Positions 16,979-25,786 of a DNA stretch of 64,000 bases are shown here, piece by piece. Below the pieces are notes generated by a model. The model did not search any database, was not told where the DNA came from, and saw only the letters and a program-made list of their open reading frames with translations. Made by a program: the position numbers and the translations under genes. Positions within the stretch are counted from its first letter, which is position 1; every line of letters begins with the position of its first letter. This DNA is from CAYZJV01 sp964482325 (lineage in GTDB: Bacteria > Spirochaetota > Spirochaetia > Sphaerochaetales > Sphaerochaetaceae): positions 1 to 64,000 of the forward strand of contig CAYZXD010000009.1 in the NCBI GenBank assembly GCA_964482325.1, written 5' to 3'.

Positions 16979-18036
16979 TTGATGTACATGTCCACCTGCG
17001 TGACGGCAGGCAGGCAGCGAAAGAGACGATTCTCCATGGATTGCAGGTAGCCTCTGCTCTTGGGATCACCGCCGTATGTGATATGCCGAACACCGACCCC
17101 CCATTGACTCATCGACTGGCTGTCCTTGACCGGCTTGCTCTGGGTGCACAGGCGGTTGCCCAATTAGGGAAAGAGTTCTTCTACGGTGTGTACCTTGGTG
17201 TGACCGCCGATGACGAGCAGCTGTGCGAGGTTGTCGATCTATATCGAGAACTAAGTCCGCAAGTAGTTGGACTGAAACTGTTTGCCGGGCATTCGACAGG
17301 GAATATGGGACTTACCACAGAAGAGCAGCAGCAACAGGTATATCGGCAACTTGCCCATATGGGGTATACCGGAGTGTTAGCCGTTCATTGTGAGAAGGAA
17401 TCGCTGATGCATCCAGAACTGTGGGATCCTCAGATTCCCGAAAGTCACCTTCTAGCCAGACCGCCGGAAGCTGAAATTGCTTCTGTTTCCGATCAGATCA
17501 CCTTTGCCCGACAAGCCGGTTTTCCTGGAACGCTTCACATCTGCCACATCTCCACTGAGAAAGCGATAGCATTGGTAGCCGATGCGCAAAAGCATGGGAT
17601 GCGCATCACCTGCGGGGCCACAGCACACCATGCACTTCTTGATGAGCATCTGGCGAAAACTCCGGGTCATCTGTGCAAGATGAATCCGCCCCTGAGATGT
17701 GCTGCTGATCGAGACGCGGTATTTTCTGCTTTATGTGATGGAACCATTGACTGGATCGAAAGTGATCATGCACCGCACACATTGGTGGATAAAGCTAAGG
17801 GTGCATCAGGTGTTCCGGGTTTTGCCGGAACCGCATTGCTCATCAGGGCACTGCGTCATGCGGGTGTAAGTGAAGATCACATGAAAAGACTCTGCGGTGA
17901 ACGGGCAGCTGAGGTATTTCATCTCTCGTCTCCTGTCAAAGTCCCGGATGAACGACAGATTCATCAGATAATTACGTTCTTACGCAAATCGTATCCCTAT
18001 GATTCTTTCGCCACGATAGGGAATAAGGATAATTAG
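16975..18036 (+). CDS. pyrC: Dihydroorotase
   Basis: Zinc amidohydrolase that closes carbamoyl aspartate to dihydroorotate. 353 residues. It starts immediately with the metal motif MIDVHVHLRDG (His-x-His), has VHCEKE near residue 139, two His regions (ICHIS near 189) and the conserved ESDHAPH (about 261-267). Its ATG overlaps the pyrDK stop (ATGA). Its TAG interlocks with the stop of the convergent PII gene (four shared bases). Last gene of the pyr operon; carbamoyl-phosphate synthase is not in this window. Confidence 0.92.
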   Translation: MIDVHVHLRDGRQAAKETILHGLQVASALGITAVCDMPNTDPPLTHRLAVLDRLALGAQAVAQLGKEFFYGVYLGVTADDEQLCEVVDLYRELSPQVVGLKLFAGHSTGNMGLTTEEQQQQVYRQLAHMGYTGVLAVHCEKESLMHPELWDPQIPESHLLARPPEAEIASVSDQITFARQAGFPGTLHICHISTEKAIALVADAQKHGMRITCGATAHHALLDEHLAKTPGHLCKMNPPLRCAADRDAVFSALCDGTIDWIESDHAPHTLVDKAKGASGVPGFAGTALLIRALRHAGVSEDHMKRLCGERAAEVFHLSSPVKVPDERQIHQIITFLRKSYPYDSFATIGNKDN

Positions 18037-18725
18037 GACTTTCCTCCGAGAGTCATGAACCGTTCCACATCAATACAGAATGCAATTCCAGACCCGGGTT
18101 CTGCCAGACAGGGAACCCCTTTGATGGCATCGAGAACTTTTCCCGTTAGTCCGGAACCGACAAGGATAAGGATCATCTCTTTTTCGGGTACCAGCTGAAC
18201 ACCGAAAAATTTGACATCTTCCTCTTTTCCCGTTCCTCGTGCAGCGAGAATAGTACCACCAGTTGCACCGGCAGCTCGTGCTGCATCCATAACCTCGTCT
18301 GTAGTCCCCCGATTTACGATACAGGTAATAAGCGTGTGTACAGTGTCCATTGATGATCTCCTCTGTGTTTGCGATTCCGTAACCGAATCGTCTGTTTCTG
18401 TGTGAAGCACATGGGCGAGAATATGTGGTACATCAATAAGCATGGCAATACCACAGGCTAATCGTTTATTTCGTCTGAAGTGGGTAAGCCGCTCCAGTAC
18501 CGGCTCAACATGCTGATCGCTCAGAAGGGTGAGTACAATCTCTTTTTCTGCATCTCCAAGACCCAGCATATGGAGGATGGCATGTTCAGCAACTCCCTTA
18601 CCGATGAGGATCGTTCCACCACGGGCACCGGCTCCTTTTGTTTCATGTACCAGAGCTTCACCCACTCCTGATTGCACTATACTGAGTAGTAGCTTCCCCT
18701 GGCGGTATACCGTATCGACTTTCAT
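18033..18725 (-). CDS. Tandem PII-like signalling protein
   Basis: 230 residues containing two PII-fold units: residues about 1-110 and about 125-230. Each has the pattern of a short beta strand, an Ala/Gly-rich loop ending GA-x-GGTIL (GAGARGGTILIG; GATGGTILAARG), and a closing strand (GIAMLIDV; GIAFCIDV). The linker at about 108-125 is Ser/Thr/Gln-rich. PII proteins sense nucleotides and bind membrane transporters. Here the ATG overlaps the stop of a DUF1538 membrane protein by four bases, so the pair probably acts as transporter plus sensor. The effector is unknown. Confidence 0.82.
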   Translation of the reverse strand: MKVDTVYRQGKLLLSIVQSGVGEALVHETKGAGARGGTILIGKGVAEHAILHMLGLGDAEKEIVLTLLSDQHVEPVLERLTHFRRNKRLACGIAMLIDVPHILAHVLHTETDDSVTESQTQRRSSMDTVHTLITCIVNRGTTDEVMDAARAAGATGGTILAARGTGKEEDVKFFGVQLVPEKEMILILVGSGLTGKVLDAIKGVPCLAEPGSGIAFCIDVERFMTLGGKS

Positions 18726-20200
18726 ACCGATTTATCCTCCTTTACCGACTTTTTACGTCCATCCTTTTCTCTGTGACGATAGAGCAGCCCCAGCAGCTGA
18801 ATGGTGATCAATGGGGTCATGGCTATCAGGGCAACGATACCGAAGGCATCAGAGAGCGGATTTCCTCCAAGTGCCACGGAGGCTCCCAAGGTGAAAGCTA
18901 AGAGAAAAGAACTGGACATGGGTCCACTTGCAACCCCTCCCGAATCAAATGCGATAGCGGTGAAGAGAGGAGGACAGAAGAACATCATGATCAATGCCAT
19001 AAGGTATCCCGGAATGAGGAAGTAAATCAGAGGGAGATGGTACACCACCCGTACCATGGCAAGTCCGACCGCAAGTGAAACTCCGAGCGAAAAAAATACG
19101 AGAACCATTGATTTTTTGATGGAACCTCCCGATACATCGCGTACCTGATCAGTAAGTACCCATACGGCAGGTTCGGCAAGTACGACCACCGCTCCGAGAA
19201 GGAATCCCAATGGGATGAGTACCCACTGATATGATCCCTCTCCGATTAGCGCACCAAGTTGCGAGCCGACCGGCATAAACGCTCCGTTGACTCCCATGAG
19301 AAACAGCGTGAGTCCGAGAGCTGCATACAGAAGGCCCTGAATCATTCTGATGAATTGCCGGTGATGCTGATGGAGCAAGGTGAATTGGAATATGATAAAG
19401 AGCGCAGCGAGGGGACCGAGAGCCTGTACCACCTCGTTGACACTGGCAGAAAAAAGTTCTCCGAATGAAAGCGAAGCTGCAGTCATTTCAGCTGCCGCTG
19501 GTGCAGGATCATTACCTGAAGCAATGATTCCCATGAGCAATACCGCACTGATCGGTCCGATAGAGGCAATACCGACAAGACCGAAACTGTCCTGTTCACT
19601 CTTTTTGCTTTTTCGTACTCCGGCTACACCGACACCGAGAGCGAGAATGAACGGGACAGTCATGGGACCGGTTGTCGCCCCTCCGGCATCGAATGCGATG
19701 CCGAGAAAGAACGGATCGGTAAAGAGTGCAAGAATCGTAACGATGCCGTAAAACACGATAATGATCCAACGGTAGCTTATCGTGAGAACGATTCGGGCAA
19801 AGGCCAGAGAGACGAAGATTCCCACCCCCAGTGATATGGCCAGTACAAGATGCATCCGATTCACCGAGGGGATATAGGTGGTAACCTGCTGGGCAAGCAC
19901 TTGAACCTGCGGTTCAGCAATCGTAATGATGAGACCAATGATGAACCCGACGACAAGGAGCAACGGGAGGCTGCGTCGATTCATCAAGGCCGATCCGGTA
20001 CGCTGTCCTACTGGAATGATACCGATATCGGTACCAAGAAGGAACAGGCTGAGCCCTACGATGATTGCCACAGCTCCCAGGATAAAGGAACCTATGCTCC
20101 TCCATCCGATCGGGGCAATAGTAAGCTGCAGGACGATTACCAGAAGGACAATCGGTATCACTGAGGAAGCAGTTTCTCTGAACTTGCGTATCAGATTCAA
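18722..20200 (-). CDS. DUF1538 integral membrane protein, duplicated
   Basis: 492 residues with many membrane helices in two similar halves. Each half contains a matching motif: FDAGGATTGPMTVPF (about residues 170-184) and FDSGGVASGPMSSSF (about 415-429). This repeat and the PLLLVVGFIIGL / TIAEPQVQVL segments identify the DUF1538 family. A two-gene DUF1538 system from Halomonas was reported as a cation/proton antiporter, as I recall; here both halves are one protein. The start is a TTG (20198-20200) with AGGAGG ten bases upstream; no ATG is nearby. It is translationally coupled to the tandem PII gene. Confidence 0.82.
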   Translation of the reverse strand: MNLIRKFRETASSVIPIVLLVIVLQLTIAPIGWRSIGSFILGAVAIIVGLSLFLLGTDIGIIPVGQRTGSALMNRRSLPLLLVVGFIIGLIITIAEPQVQVLAQQVTTYIPSVNRMHLVLAISLGVGIFVSLAFARIVLTISYRWIIIVFYGIVTILALFTDPFFLGIAFDAGGATTGPMTVPFILALGVGVAGVRKSKKSEQDSFGLVGIASIGPISAVLLMGIIASGNDPAPAAAEMTAASLSFGELFSASVNEVVQALGPLAALFIIFQFTLLHQHHRQFIRMIQGLLYAALGLTLFLMGVNGAFMPVGSQLGALIGEGSYQWVLIPLGFLLGAVVVLAEPAVWVLTDQVRDVSGGSIKKSMVLVFFSLGVSLAVGLAMVRVVYHLPLIYFLIPGYLMALIMMFFCPPLFTAIAFDSGGVASGPMSSSFLLAFTLGASVALGGNPLSDAFGIVALIAMTPLITIQLLGLLYRHREKDGRKKSVKEDKSV

Positions 20201-20328
20201 TCGAAGAATCCCTCCTAACCATCAGTACCGTGAGCATACCGGCAAACGCGCTTCATCGCAAGTGTCTTATGCTTACCTATTGCGGGCACCATGGCTGCAT
20301 GATATATTGATGACAAAGAGGGCCGGAA

Positions 20329-21543
20329 ATGTCAGAAACACCATTATTCATCAGGATAGCCCGTCCGACATATGGGAGGTGGCTGCTGTATCACCATCAG
20401 GTACGTACTGCAGGATATGAGATGATCCCGAAACAAGGACCATTTTTGATCTTAGCCAATCATACCCACACCTACGATCCTTTCTTCATTTCATCATCAT
20501 TGAAAATTCATGTTCGATGGGTAGCCGGAGCCTATCTCTTTAAAAATCAGTTCATCAAGTTGCTCCTGCAGAAATGGATCGGGGGAATTGCAAAACAGCA
20601 AGGGCGCAGTGATTTTCAGACGATTCGTGATATTTCTGCAGCTTTCAAGCAGAATCAGGTAGTAGGCCTCTTCCCTGAGGGGACCAGGACCTGGGATGGT
20701 GAGCCGCTCGGGTTTGAATTGGCAACAGCCAAACTGGTGCGTATGTTCGGCGTTCCTGTAGTGCTCATGCATATCGAGGGTGGGTATGCACAACGGCCCC
20801 GTTGGGCTATCCATCTGCGTAAAGGCCCGATTACGTTGCGTGTCATACAGGTGCTGCAACCGGGGCAGTTGAAACAGCTTTCAGTGAAGCAGGTTCATCA
20901 GCAACTTACCGAACTGTTGGGATTCAGTCATCATCGGTGGCAAAAACAGCAACAGATCCCCTATATTTCTCGAGGCAATGCTGAAGGTCTGGAAAAACTC
21001 CTGTATCAATGTCCGTCATGCAACAGTCGTTCGACGCTGGTAACCGAGGGACATGAGATACGATGTACTGCATGTGATTTGACCTGTGTTTTGGATCCGT
21101 ATGACCATCTGCTTGTCACACGGGGAACAGCACTCGGTTTTTCCTCGGTCGCCCAATGGCATACCTGGGAACAGCAGCAGTTATGTGCAACCGATGCAAC
21201 TGGAGAACTCTTTCCGCCCGATCAGGGAGTACTGCTCCAACAGGGCGTCGGTAAAAAACTGGTGACAATTTCCAGGGACTTCACCGTAGCTCTTGAAGCC
21301 GATCGTATGGTGATCACGATGAAAACAACGGTACCTGAACATCTGAATAACCCGTTGATATTCACTTTTGAGCACATGCAGTCCATGATCATCAACGCAA
21401 AAAGTACGATCGAGTTGTATCATGCCGATCAGTTGTGGCGTATTCGGATCATCGGCAATCGATCAATCGTAAAATATGTAGAATATTATCGATCCTGCAG
21501 GAAGGATGCTACGATGCCTGCAGCCGGACAGGAGGTCCCATGA
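20329..21543 (+). CDS. PlsC-type acyltransferase with C-terminal zinc-ribbon extension
   Basis: 404 residues. The first half (about 1-200) is a lysophospholipid/1-acylglycerol-3-phosphate acyltransferase with catalytic NHTHTYD (H-x4-D, about 44-50) and FPEGTRTWDGE (about 115-125). A typical PlsC ends near 240; this one continues with a four-Cys zinc ribbon, CPSC and CTAC (about residues 228-249), and a further 150-residue beta-rich tail of unknown function. No membrane helix is obvious. The stop overlaps the next gene's ATG. I infer phospholipid synthesis or remodelling, with the tail possibly regulating it or binding a partner. Confidence 0.8.
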   Translation: MSETPLFIRIARPTYGRWLLYHHQVRTAGYEMIPKQGPFLILANHTHTYDPFFISSSLKIHVRWVAGAYLFKNQFIKLLLQKWIGGIAKQQGRSDFQTIRDISAAFKQNQVVGLFPEGTRTWDGEPLGFELATAKLVRMFGVPVVLMHIEGGYAQRPRWAIHLRKGPITLRVIQVLQPGQLKQLSVKQVHQQLTELLGFSHHRWQKQQQIPYISRGNAEGLEKLLYQCPSCNSRSTLVTEGHEIRCTACDLTCVLDPYDHLLVTRGTALGFSSVAQWHTWEQQQLCATDATGELFPPDQGVLLQQGVGKKLVTISRDFTVALEADRMVITMKTTVPEHLNNPLIFTFEHMQSMIINAKSTIELYHADQLWRIRIIGNRSIVKYVEYYRSCRKDATMPAAGQEVP

Positions 21544-22973
21544 ACTGGAATTATGTGATTCATATCGGAATTATTTCTCTGTCCCTGCTGGCAGCGGCAC
21601 TGCTTCGGGCACGAATTTCTTTCTTTCAGAAGTTCCTCATACCGGCACCGATCCTTGCCGGAGTATTGTTGCTTGTGTTTTATAATTTCATTGCCCCGCT
21701 ATGGAATCTGCAAAGTGACTATCTGGGTGAACTGGTATACCACCTGTTGAACATCAGCTTCATCGCGATGATGCTGAGAGTTACTGGAAAGGGAACACAT
21801 CCAGGGAAAGGTAAACGAATTCTTGCACAGAATGTCACCGCGGTGATCGGACAATACGGTCTCCAATGTTTTTTCGGTCTGATTGTGACGGCATTGCTTA
21901 TTGCCACCGTGCGCAGCGATTTGTTTCCCGCTTTCGGATTCACGCTGGCGCTTGGGTTTGAACTGGGACCTGGACAGGCTTTTTCTATCGGATCAACATG
22001 GGAGCGGATGGGCTTCACCGGCGGGTCTTCGGTGGGACTGACCATGGCGGCTATCGGATTTCTCCTCGGTTCCTTCGGTGGGGTGGTGCTGATCAATCAG
22101 GGTCTCAAACGGGGATGGATCGGCAAGGAATATGCCGACAAAATCAAGAAAAAAAGTGTTCGCACCGGGTTTTTCAGTCGCATTGAATCCGAGCGGCCTA
22201 TCGGCAGTTATCTCTCGACCGATGGAGAATCACTTGATACATTCAGTTATCATATAGCTCTGGTAATGGTCACCTATTTCATCTCATTCGGGTTGCTGAC
22301 CCTGCTGAGTAAGCTGCTAGGGTTGATCGGGCCTCTGGGAGTTGATCTTGCCGAGAGTCTGTGGGGAATAAATTTCATCTTCAGTGCTTTCTGTGCACTC
22401 GGGGTCAAGCAGTTCATGAAGCTGGTCAAGGTTGAGACTACGATCGACAATGCCACCTGTAACCGTATCAGCGGTCTCTCGGTCGATTTGACCGTAGCCG
22501 CTTCACTTGGTGCCATTTCTGTGGTAGCTGTGCAGGGGTACTGGCTTCCCATCCTGGCATTAGTGATCACCGGAGCACTCATTACCCTTGTGGTACTCCC
22601 CGCCTACTGTTCCCGACTCTATGATGATCACCAATTCTATCGGATGCTGGTCATCTACGGAACAGCTACTGGAACCCTTCCCACGGGTCTTGCTTTGTTG
22701 CGTGTGGTGGATCCCGAGTTCGAAACGCCGGTAGCTACCGATTATCTCTATTCGGTGGGTATTGTGTTTGTCCTGGCCATTCCGATTATTCTCAGTGTCA
22801 ATCTTCCTGCCTTCAGCTACACGCGCAATCGCCCTGAGCTTTTCTGGCTTGCGGTAGGTATCTCAGCAGTCTATCTTGTTGGCTCTCTCATCGCATATAT
22901 GATACTCTCGGGCAAGCGTTCATTTGCCAATAGACGCAGATTGTTTCATACTGATGAAGAGGTTGCCCGATAG
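21540..22973 (+). CDS. gltS: GltS-family sodium:glutamate symporter
   Basis: 477 residues with about ten to twelve membrane helices. The segment LGFELGPGQAFSIGSTWE (about 139-156) and its counterpart in the second half (YGTATGTLPTGLALLRVVDPEFETP split around residues 375-400) match the inverted-repeat motifs of GltS sodium-glutamate symporters. I start at ATG 21540, which overlaps the previous stop as ATGA with AGGAGG just upstream. It probably imports glutamate or a related acid using sodium. Confidence 0.85.
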   Translation: MNWNYVIHIGIISLSLLAAALLRARISFFQKFLIPAPILAGVLLLVFYNFIAPLWNLQSDYLGELVYHLLNISFIAMMLRVTGKGTHPGKGKRILAQNVTAVIGQYGLQCFFGLIVTALLIATVRSDLFPAFGFTLALGFELGPGQAFSIGSTWERMGFTGGSSVGLTMAAIGFLLGSFGGVVLINQGLKRGWIGKEYADKIKKKSVRTGFFSRIESERPIGSYLSTDGESLDTFSYHIALVMVTYFISFGLLTLLSKLLGLIGPLGVDLAESLWGINFIFSAFCALGVKQFMKLVKVETTIDNATCNRISGLSVDLTVAASLGAISVVAVQGYWLPILALVITGALITLVVLPAYCSRLYDDHQFYRMLVIYGTATGTLPTGLALLRVVDPEFETPVATDYLYSVGIVFVLAIPIILSVNLPAFSYTRNRPELFWLAVGISAVYLVGSLIAYMILSGKRSFANRRRLFHTDEEVAR

Positions 22974-22975
22974 TT

Positions 22976-23698
22976 ATGATTGAAGCTTTAGTAGAGCGCA
23001 CCCGTCGTTTTTCACAGGAGGTTGAAGACCTTACCTTTACGTTTGACGGCTACATCTATAATCCACTTTCCTATGCATGGGACCTTCATGAACGATATTT
23101 GAGGGCCTATGTCCCGTATCGACCGAATATTCTTTTTCTTGGCATGAATCCCGGACCGTTCGGGATGGCTCAAACTGGAATTCCGTTTGGTGAGATCAAT
23201 GCCGTACGTGATTGGATGGCCATTGAAGGATCGGTCGGGAGGCCCGAGAGAGAACATCCTGCTCGACCGGTGAAAGGATTTGCTATCGGGAGAAGTGAGG
23301 TGAGCGGGAGACGTCTCTGGTCATTGATGGAGCATCGGTTCGGTACGGCTGACCGGTTTTTTTCTCATCATGCCGTAATGAATTACTGTCCCTTAGTATT
23401 CATGGACAGCGGGAAAACCGGGCGCAACGTGGTTCCTGAGAAACTGCTCAAGGATGAGCGTACCGCATTGACAGCTTGCTGTAATGGGTATCTCGATGAT
23501 ATCGTGTCACTTATGGAACCAAAATCGCTCGTCGGGATTGGCCAGTTTGCGAAAAAACAGTTACAGGGCTGTACACAGAGACTGCATCTGCCTCTTGCGG
23601 TGACAGCAATACTCCACCCGAGTCCGGGCAGCCCGCTGGCGAACAGCGGATGGGAAGAGAAAGTCACCCGACAGCTTGAGGAGGCCAGGCTGTGGTGA
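22976..23698 (+). CDS. SMUG1-like uracil-DNA glycosylase
   Basis: 240 residues. The active-site block GMNPGPFGMAQTGIPFGE (about residues 56-73) followed by VRDWM is essentially the SMUG1 signature, and the C-terminal HPSPGSPLANSGWE (about 214-227) is the second conserved motif. SMUG1 excises uracil and oxidised pyrimidines; it is common in animals and occurs in scattered bacteria. It lies between a symporter and ispE with no operon logic I can see beyond close packing; its stop overlaps the ispE start. Confidence 0.88.
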   Translation: MIEALVERTRRFSQEVEDLTFTFDGYIYNPLSYAWDLHERYLRAYVPYRPNILFLGMNPGPFGMAQTGIPFGEINAVRDWMAIEGSVGRPEREHPARPVKGFAIGRSEVSGRRLWSLMEHRFGTADRFFSHHAVMNYCPLVFMDSGKTGRNVVPEKLLKDERTALTACCNGYLDDIVSLMEPKSLVGIGQFAKKQLQGCTQRLHLPLAVTAILHPSPGSPLANSGWEEKVTRQLEEARLW

Positions 23699-24600
23699 AA
23701 CAGGCTCAGATCCTTGCACCGGCTAAGATCAATGCTCACCTCTCTATCGGATTGAAGCGTGAAGATGGATTTCACGGATTGTTATCACTGTTTCATATGA
23801 TTGATCTCTGCGATGCTATCACCATCACCTTGCATCCCTCAAACTCCTTTTCCGTGAACGTTGACATGGGGGTGTTTGAACCATTTTCGAGCAACACGAT
23901 GGCACGAGCTGCACATCTGTATGCTAAACATATCGGTATGGATGCAGCTGTTTCCATTTCCTGTGAAAAACGTATCCCCATGGAGGCCGGACTCGGAGGT
24001 GGCTCAAGTGACGCAGCTGCAGTACTGCTATTGCTGAATGAGTTATGTGACCATCGGTTGAATGCAGATCAGCTCAGTGAAATTGGAGCTCAGGTCGGAT
24101 CGGATGTCCCCTTCTTCCTCGGCTCTTCAGCTGCAGCCTGCGTTGAGGGGCGGGGTGAATACCTCACTGCTATGAAAGCGCGGGGTGATCTGTATGGATT
24201 GATCGTTATGCCACAGGATTTAGGAATCTCTACCGCCTATGCGTTCGGTGAATTGGATACCGCAAGGGCAGCAGGTCTCGCCGTCCCGAGATCTCCCGAA
24301 AAAGAAGATCTAATCGCTATGTTTGCCGGTCCAGTTCAGCAATGGCAGTTCTTCAATGATTTTCGTGCGGTAGTGGGAAATCTGAATCCAGTGTATGACC
24401 GGCTGGATGCTCTCGTACAGACCAATAAGGAACTTTTTGGCACTGTCAGTGGTAGTGGAGCTGCATACTGTATCCTTGGTCAGCAGAGAGAAACTGTGGA
24501 GAGATTTCGGACAGAATTGGAACAATCTATAGACAATGTGACGATTTATGCGATAAAAAGCTTGCATCGTATGCATTCTGGTGTTACCGTTTCTCTATGA
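23692..24600 (+). CDS. ispE: 4-diphosphocytidyl-2-C-methyl-D-erythritol kinase
   Basis: GHMP kinase of the non-mevalonate isoprenoid pathway, 302 residues. It opens with APAKINAHLSIG (substrate motif, about residues 9-20), has the ATP loop PMEAGLGGGSSDAAAV (about 95-110) and a late GTVSGSGAAYC motif (about 246-256). Two adjacent GTG codons, at 23692 and 23695, can serve as start; GAGGAGG at 23678-23684 favours the first. It overlaps the end of the SMUG1-like gene by seven bases. Confidence 0.93.
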   Translation: MVKQAQILAPAKINAHLSIGLKREDGFHGLLSLFHMIDLCDAITITLHPSNSFSVNVDMGVFEPFSSNTMARAAHLYAKHIGMDAAVSISCEKRIPMEAGLGGGSSDAAAVLLLLNELCDHRLNADQLSEIGAQVGSDVPFFLGSSAAACVEGRGEYLTAMKARGDLYGLIVMPQDLGISTAYAFGELDTARAAGLAVPRSPEKEDLIAMFAGPVQQWQFFNDFRAVVGNLNPVYDRLDALVQTNKELFGTVSGSGAAYCILGQQRETVERFRTELEQSIDNVTIYAIKSLHRMHSGVTVSL

Positions 24601-24621
24601 TACAGCGTAAGGGGTGTTCGC

Positions 24622-24921
24622 ATGGAAATTACCGATGTGAGGGTTCGTAAGATAGCTTCAGAGGGAAAATTGCGGGCGTATGCAACCATAACGTTCGACA
24701 ATCAATTTGTCATTCACAATCTCAAAGTTATTGATGGAAAGTCTGGACTTTTCGTGGCTATGCCAAGCAGAAAGACTAAGAGTGGTGAATTCAAGGATGT
24801 AGCACATCCAATCAGCAGCGATTTCCGGGCGGTGATGCAGGAAGCCATACTTGAGGCCTACGAGAGTGCACCGCCTGCCGGAGCTGATGAAGACTACGAA
24901 GAGCATCATCAGACAGAATAA
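24622..24921 (+). CDS. spoVG: SpoVG, RNA/DNA-binding regulator
   Basis: 99 residues, the usual family length. MEITDVRVRKI at the start and FVAMPSRKTKSGEFKDVAHP (about residues 45-64) are diagnostic. In Borrelia and in firmicutes SpoVG binds nucleic acids and tunes gene expression. It lies just upstream of tRNA-Gln and rplY, as in other spirochaetes. The acidic tail (ADEDYEEHHQTE) is not conserved. Confidence 0.95.
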   Translation: MEITDVRVRKIASEGKLRAYATITFDNQFVIHNLKVIDGKSGLFVAMPSRKTKSGEFKDVAHPISSDFRAVMQEAILEAYESAPPAGADEDYEEHHQTE

Positions 24922-24979
24922 AAACCGGTGAGGGGTGCCTACCTACTGGACAAAGCACAAGAAAACCTGTATTTTTGTG

Positions 24980-25011
24980 GGCGGCGTCTTGTTGTGCAGC
25001 AAGACGTTGCC
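24980..25011 (+). repeat. Stable stem-loop between spoVG and tRNA-Gln
   Basis: GGCGGCGTCTTG (24980-24991) pairs with CAAGACGTTGCC (25000-25011), 12 bp including two G-U pairs, loop of eight. No T-tract follows on the plus strand. A self-complementary GCATATATATGC follows at 25014-25025. It may protect the spoVG mRNA end or guide processing of the downstream tRNA. Confidence 0.5.
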
Positions 25012-25031
25012 ATGCATATATATGCGGGTGT

Positions 25032-25103
25032 AGGGGTGTAGCCAAGCGGTAAGGCTCCGGTTTTTGGTGCCGGTATGCGTGGGTTCGAATCCCGCCGCCC
25101 CTG
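25032..25103 (+). tRNA. tRNA-Gln (anticodon UUG)
   Basis: All arms fold: acceptor AGGGGTG/CGCCCCT, D-arm GCC/GGC with AAGCGGTAA loop, anticodon stem CCGGT/GCCGG around loop TTTTGGT (anticodon TTG), and T-arm GTGGG/CCCGC with TTCGAAT. Discriminator G at 25103. The 3' CCA is not encoded. It lies between spoVG and rplY. Confidence 0.96.
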
Positions 25104-25133
25104 GTTCAGGTTAAGTACTTAAGGAGTTGTTTC

Positions 25134-25763
25134 ATGAAAGACACAAATTTGTCCGGCACACTAAGAAAGGAAGATTTCGGATCAGCTGGTTCCAGACGCG
25201 TGCTGGCTTCAGGACGTGTTCCTGCCGTCATTTACGGCAAGAAGGATCCGATCCATATTACTCTTGATGCAAATGAATTTCAGAACAAGATGCGTCATTT
25301 CTCCGAGTCAACATTACTCACAATAAAGGTGGGTCGGAAGAACCATTCGGTGCTGATGAAAGATTATCAGGAAAATGTCATGAAAGGGATCATCATGCAT
25401 GTTGACTTCTACGAGGTAACCAAGGGCGAAGTCCTCAGAGCGAACGTTCCTGTGGTATTGCAGGGCAATCCCGAAGGGGCAAAGTTCGGTGGTGTACTTG
25501 AACAGGTTGCGCATGAAATCGAAGTTGAATGTCTGCCGAAAGATCTTCCCGAACATATTGTCATTGATGTTTCGGGTCTCGGGTTGAATGAAAGTATTCA
25601 CCTCGGCATGGTTACTGTCCCTGAAGGGGTCCGTTTCCTGGTTGATGAAGCTACCACCATCGCAACAGTGAAGGGTGTCAAGGAAGTCGTCACGGTCGAA
25701 GAAGGTGAGGAAGAAGGAGAAGAGGCTGAAGAAGGAGCTGACTCCGAGGAATCCGAAGAGTAG
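25134..25763 (+). CDS. rplY: 50S ribosomal protein L25 (general stress protein Ctc type)
   Basis: 209 residues, the long CTC form of L25 that binds 5S rRNA. The N-terminal L25 domain includes SRRVLASGRVPAVIYGK (about residues 21-37); a second TL5-like beta domain follows (about 95-185) and the tail is almost entirely Glu/Asp/Ser/Gly (about 186-209). AAGGAG lies eight bases before the ATG. It is followed 23 bases later by pth. Confidence 0.94.
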   Translation: MKDTNLSGTLRKEDFGSAGSRRVLASGRVPAVIYGKKDPIHITLDANEFQNKMRHFSESTLLTIKVGRKNHSVLMKDYQENVMKGIIMHVDFYEVTKGEVLRANVPVVLQGNPEGAKFGGVLEQVAHEIEVECLPKDLPEHIVIDVSGLGLNESIHLGMVTVPEGVRFLVDEATTIATVKGVKEVVTVEEGEEEGEEAEEGADSEESEE

Positions 25764-25786
25764 AACTCCGGTAGAAGGAGGTTGCT

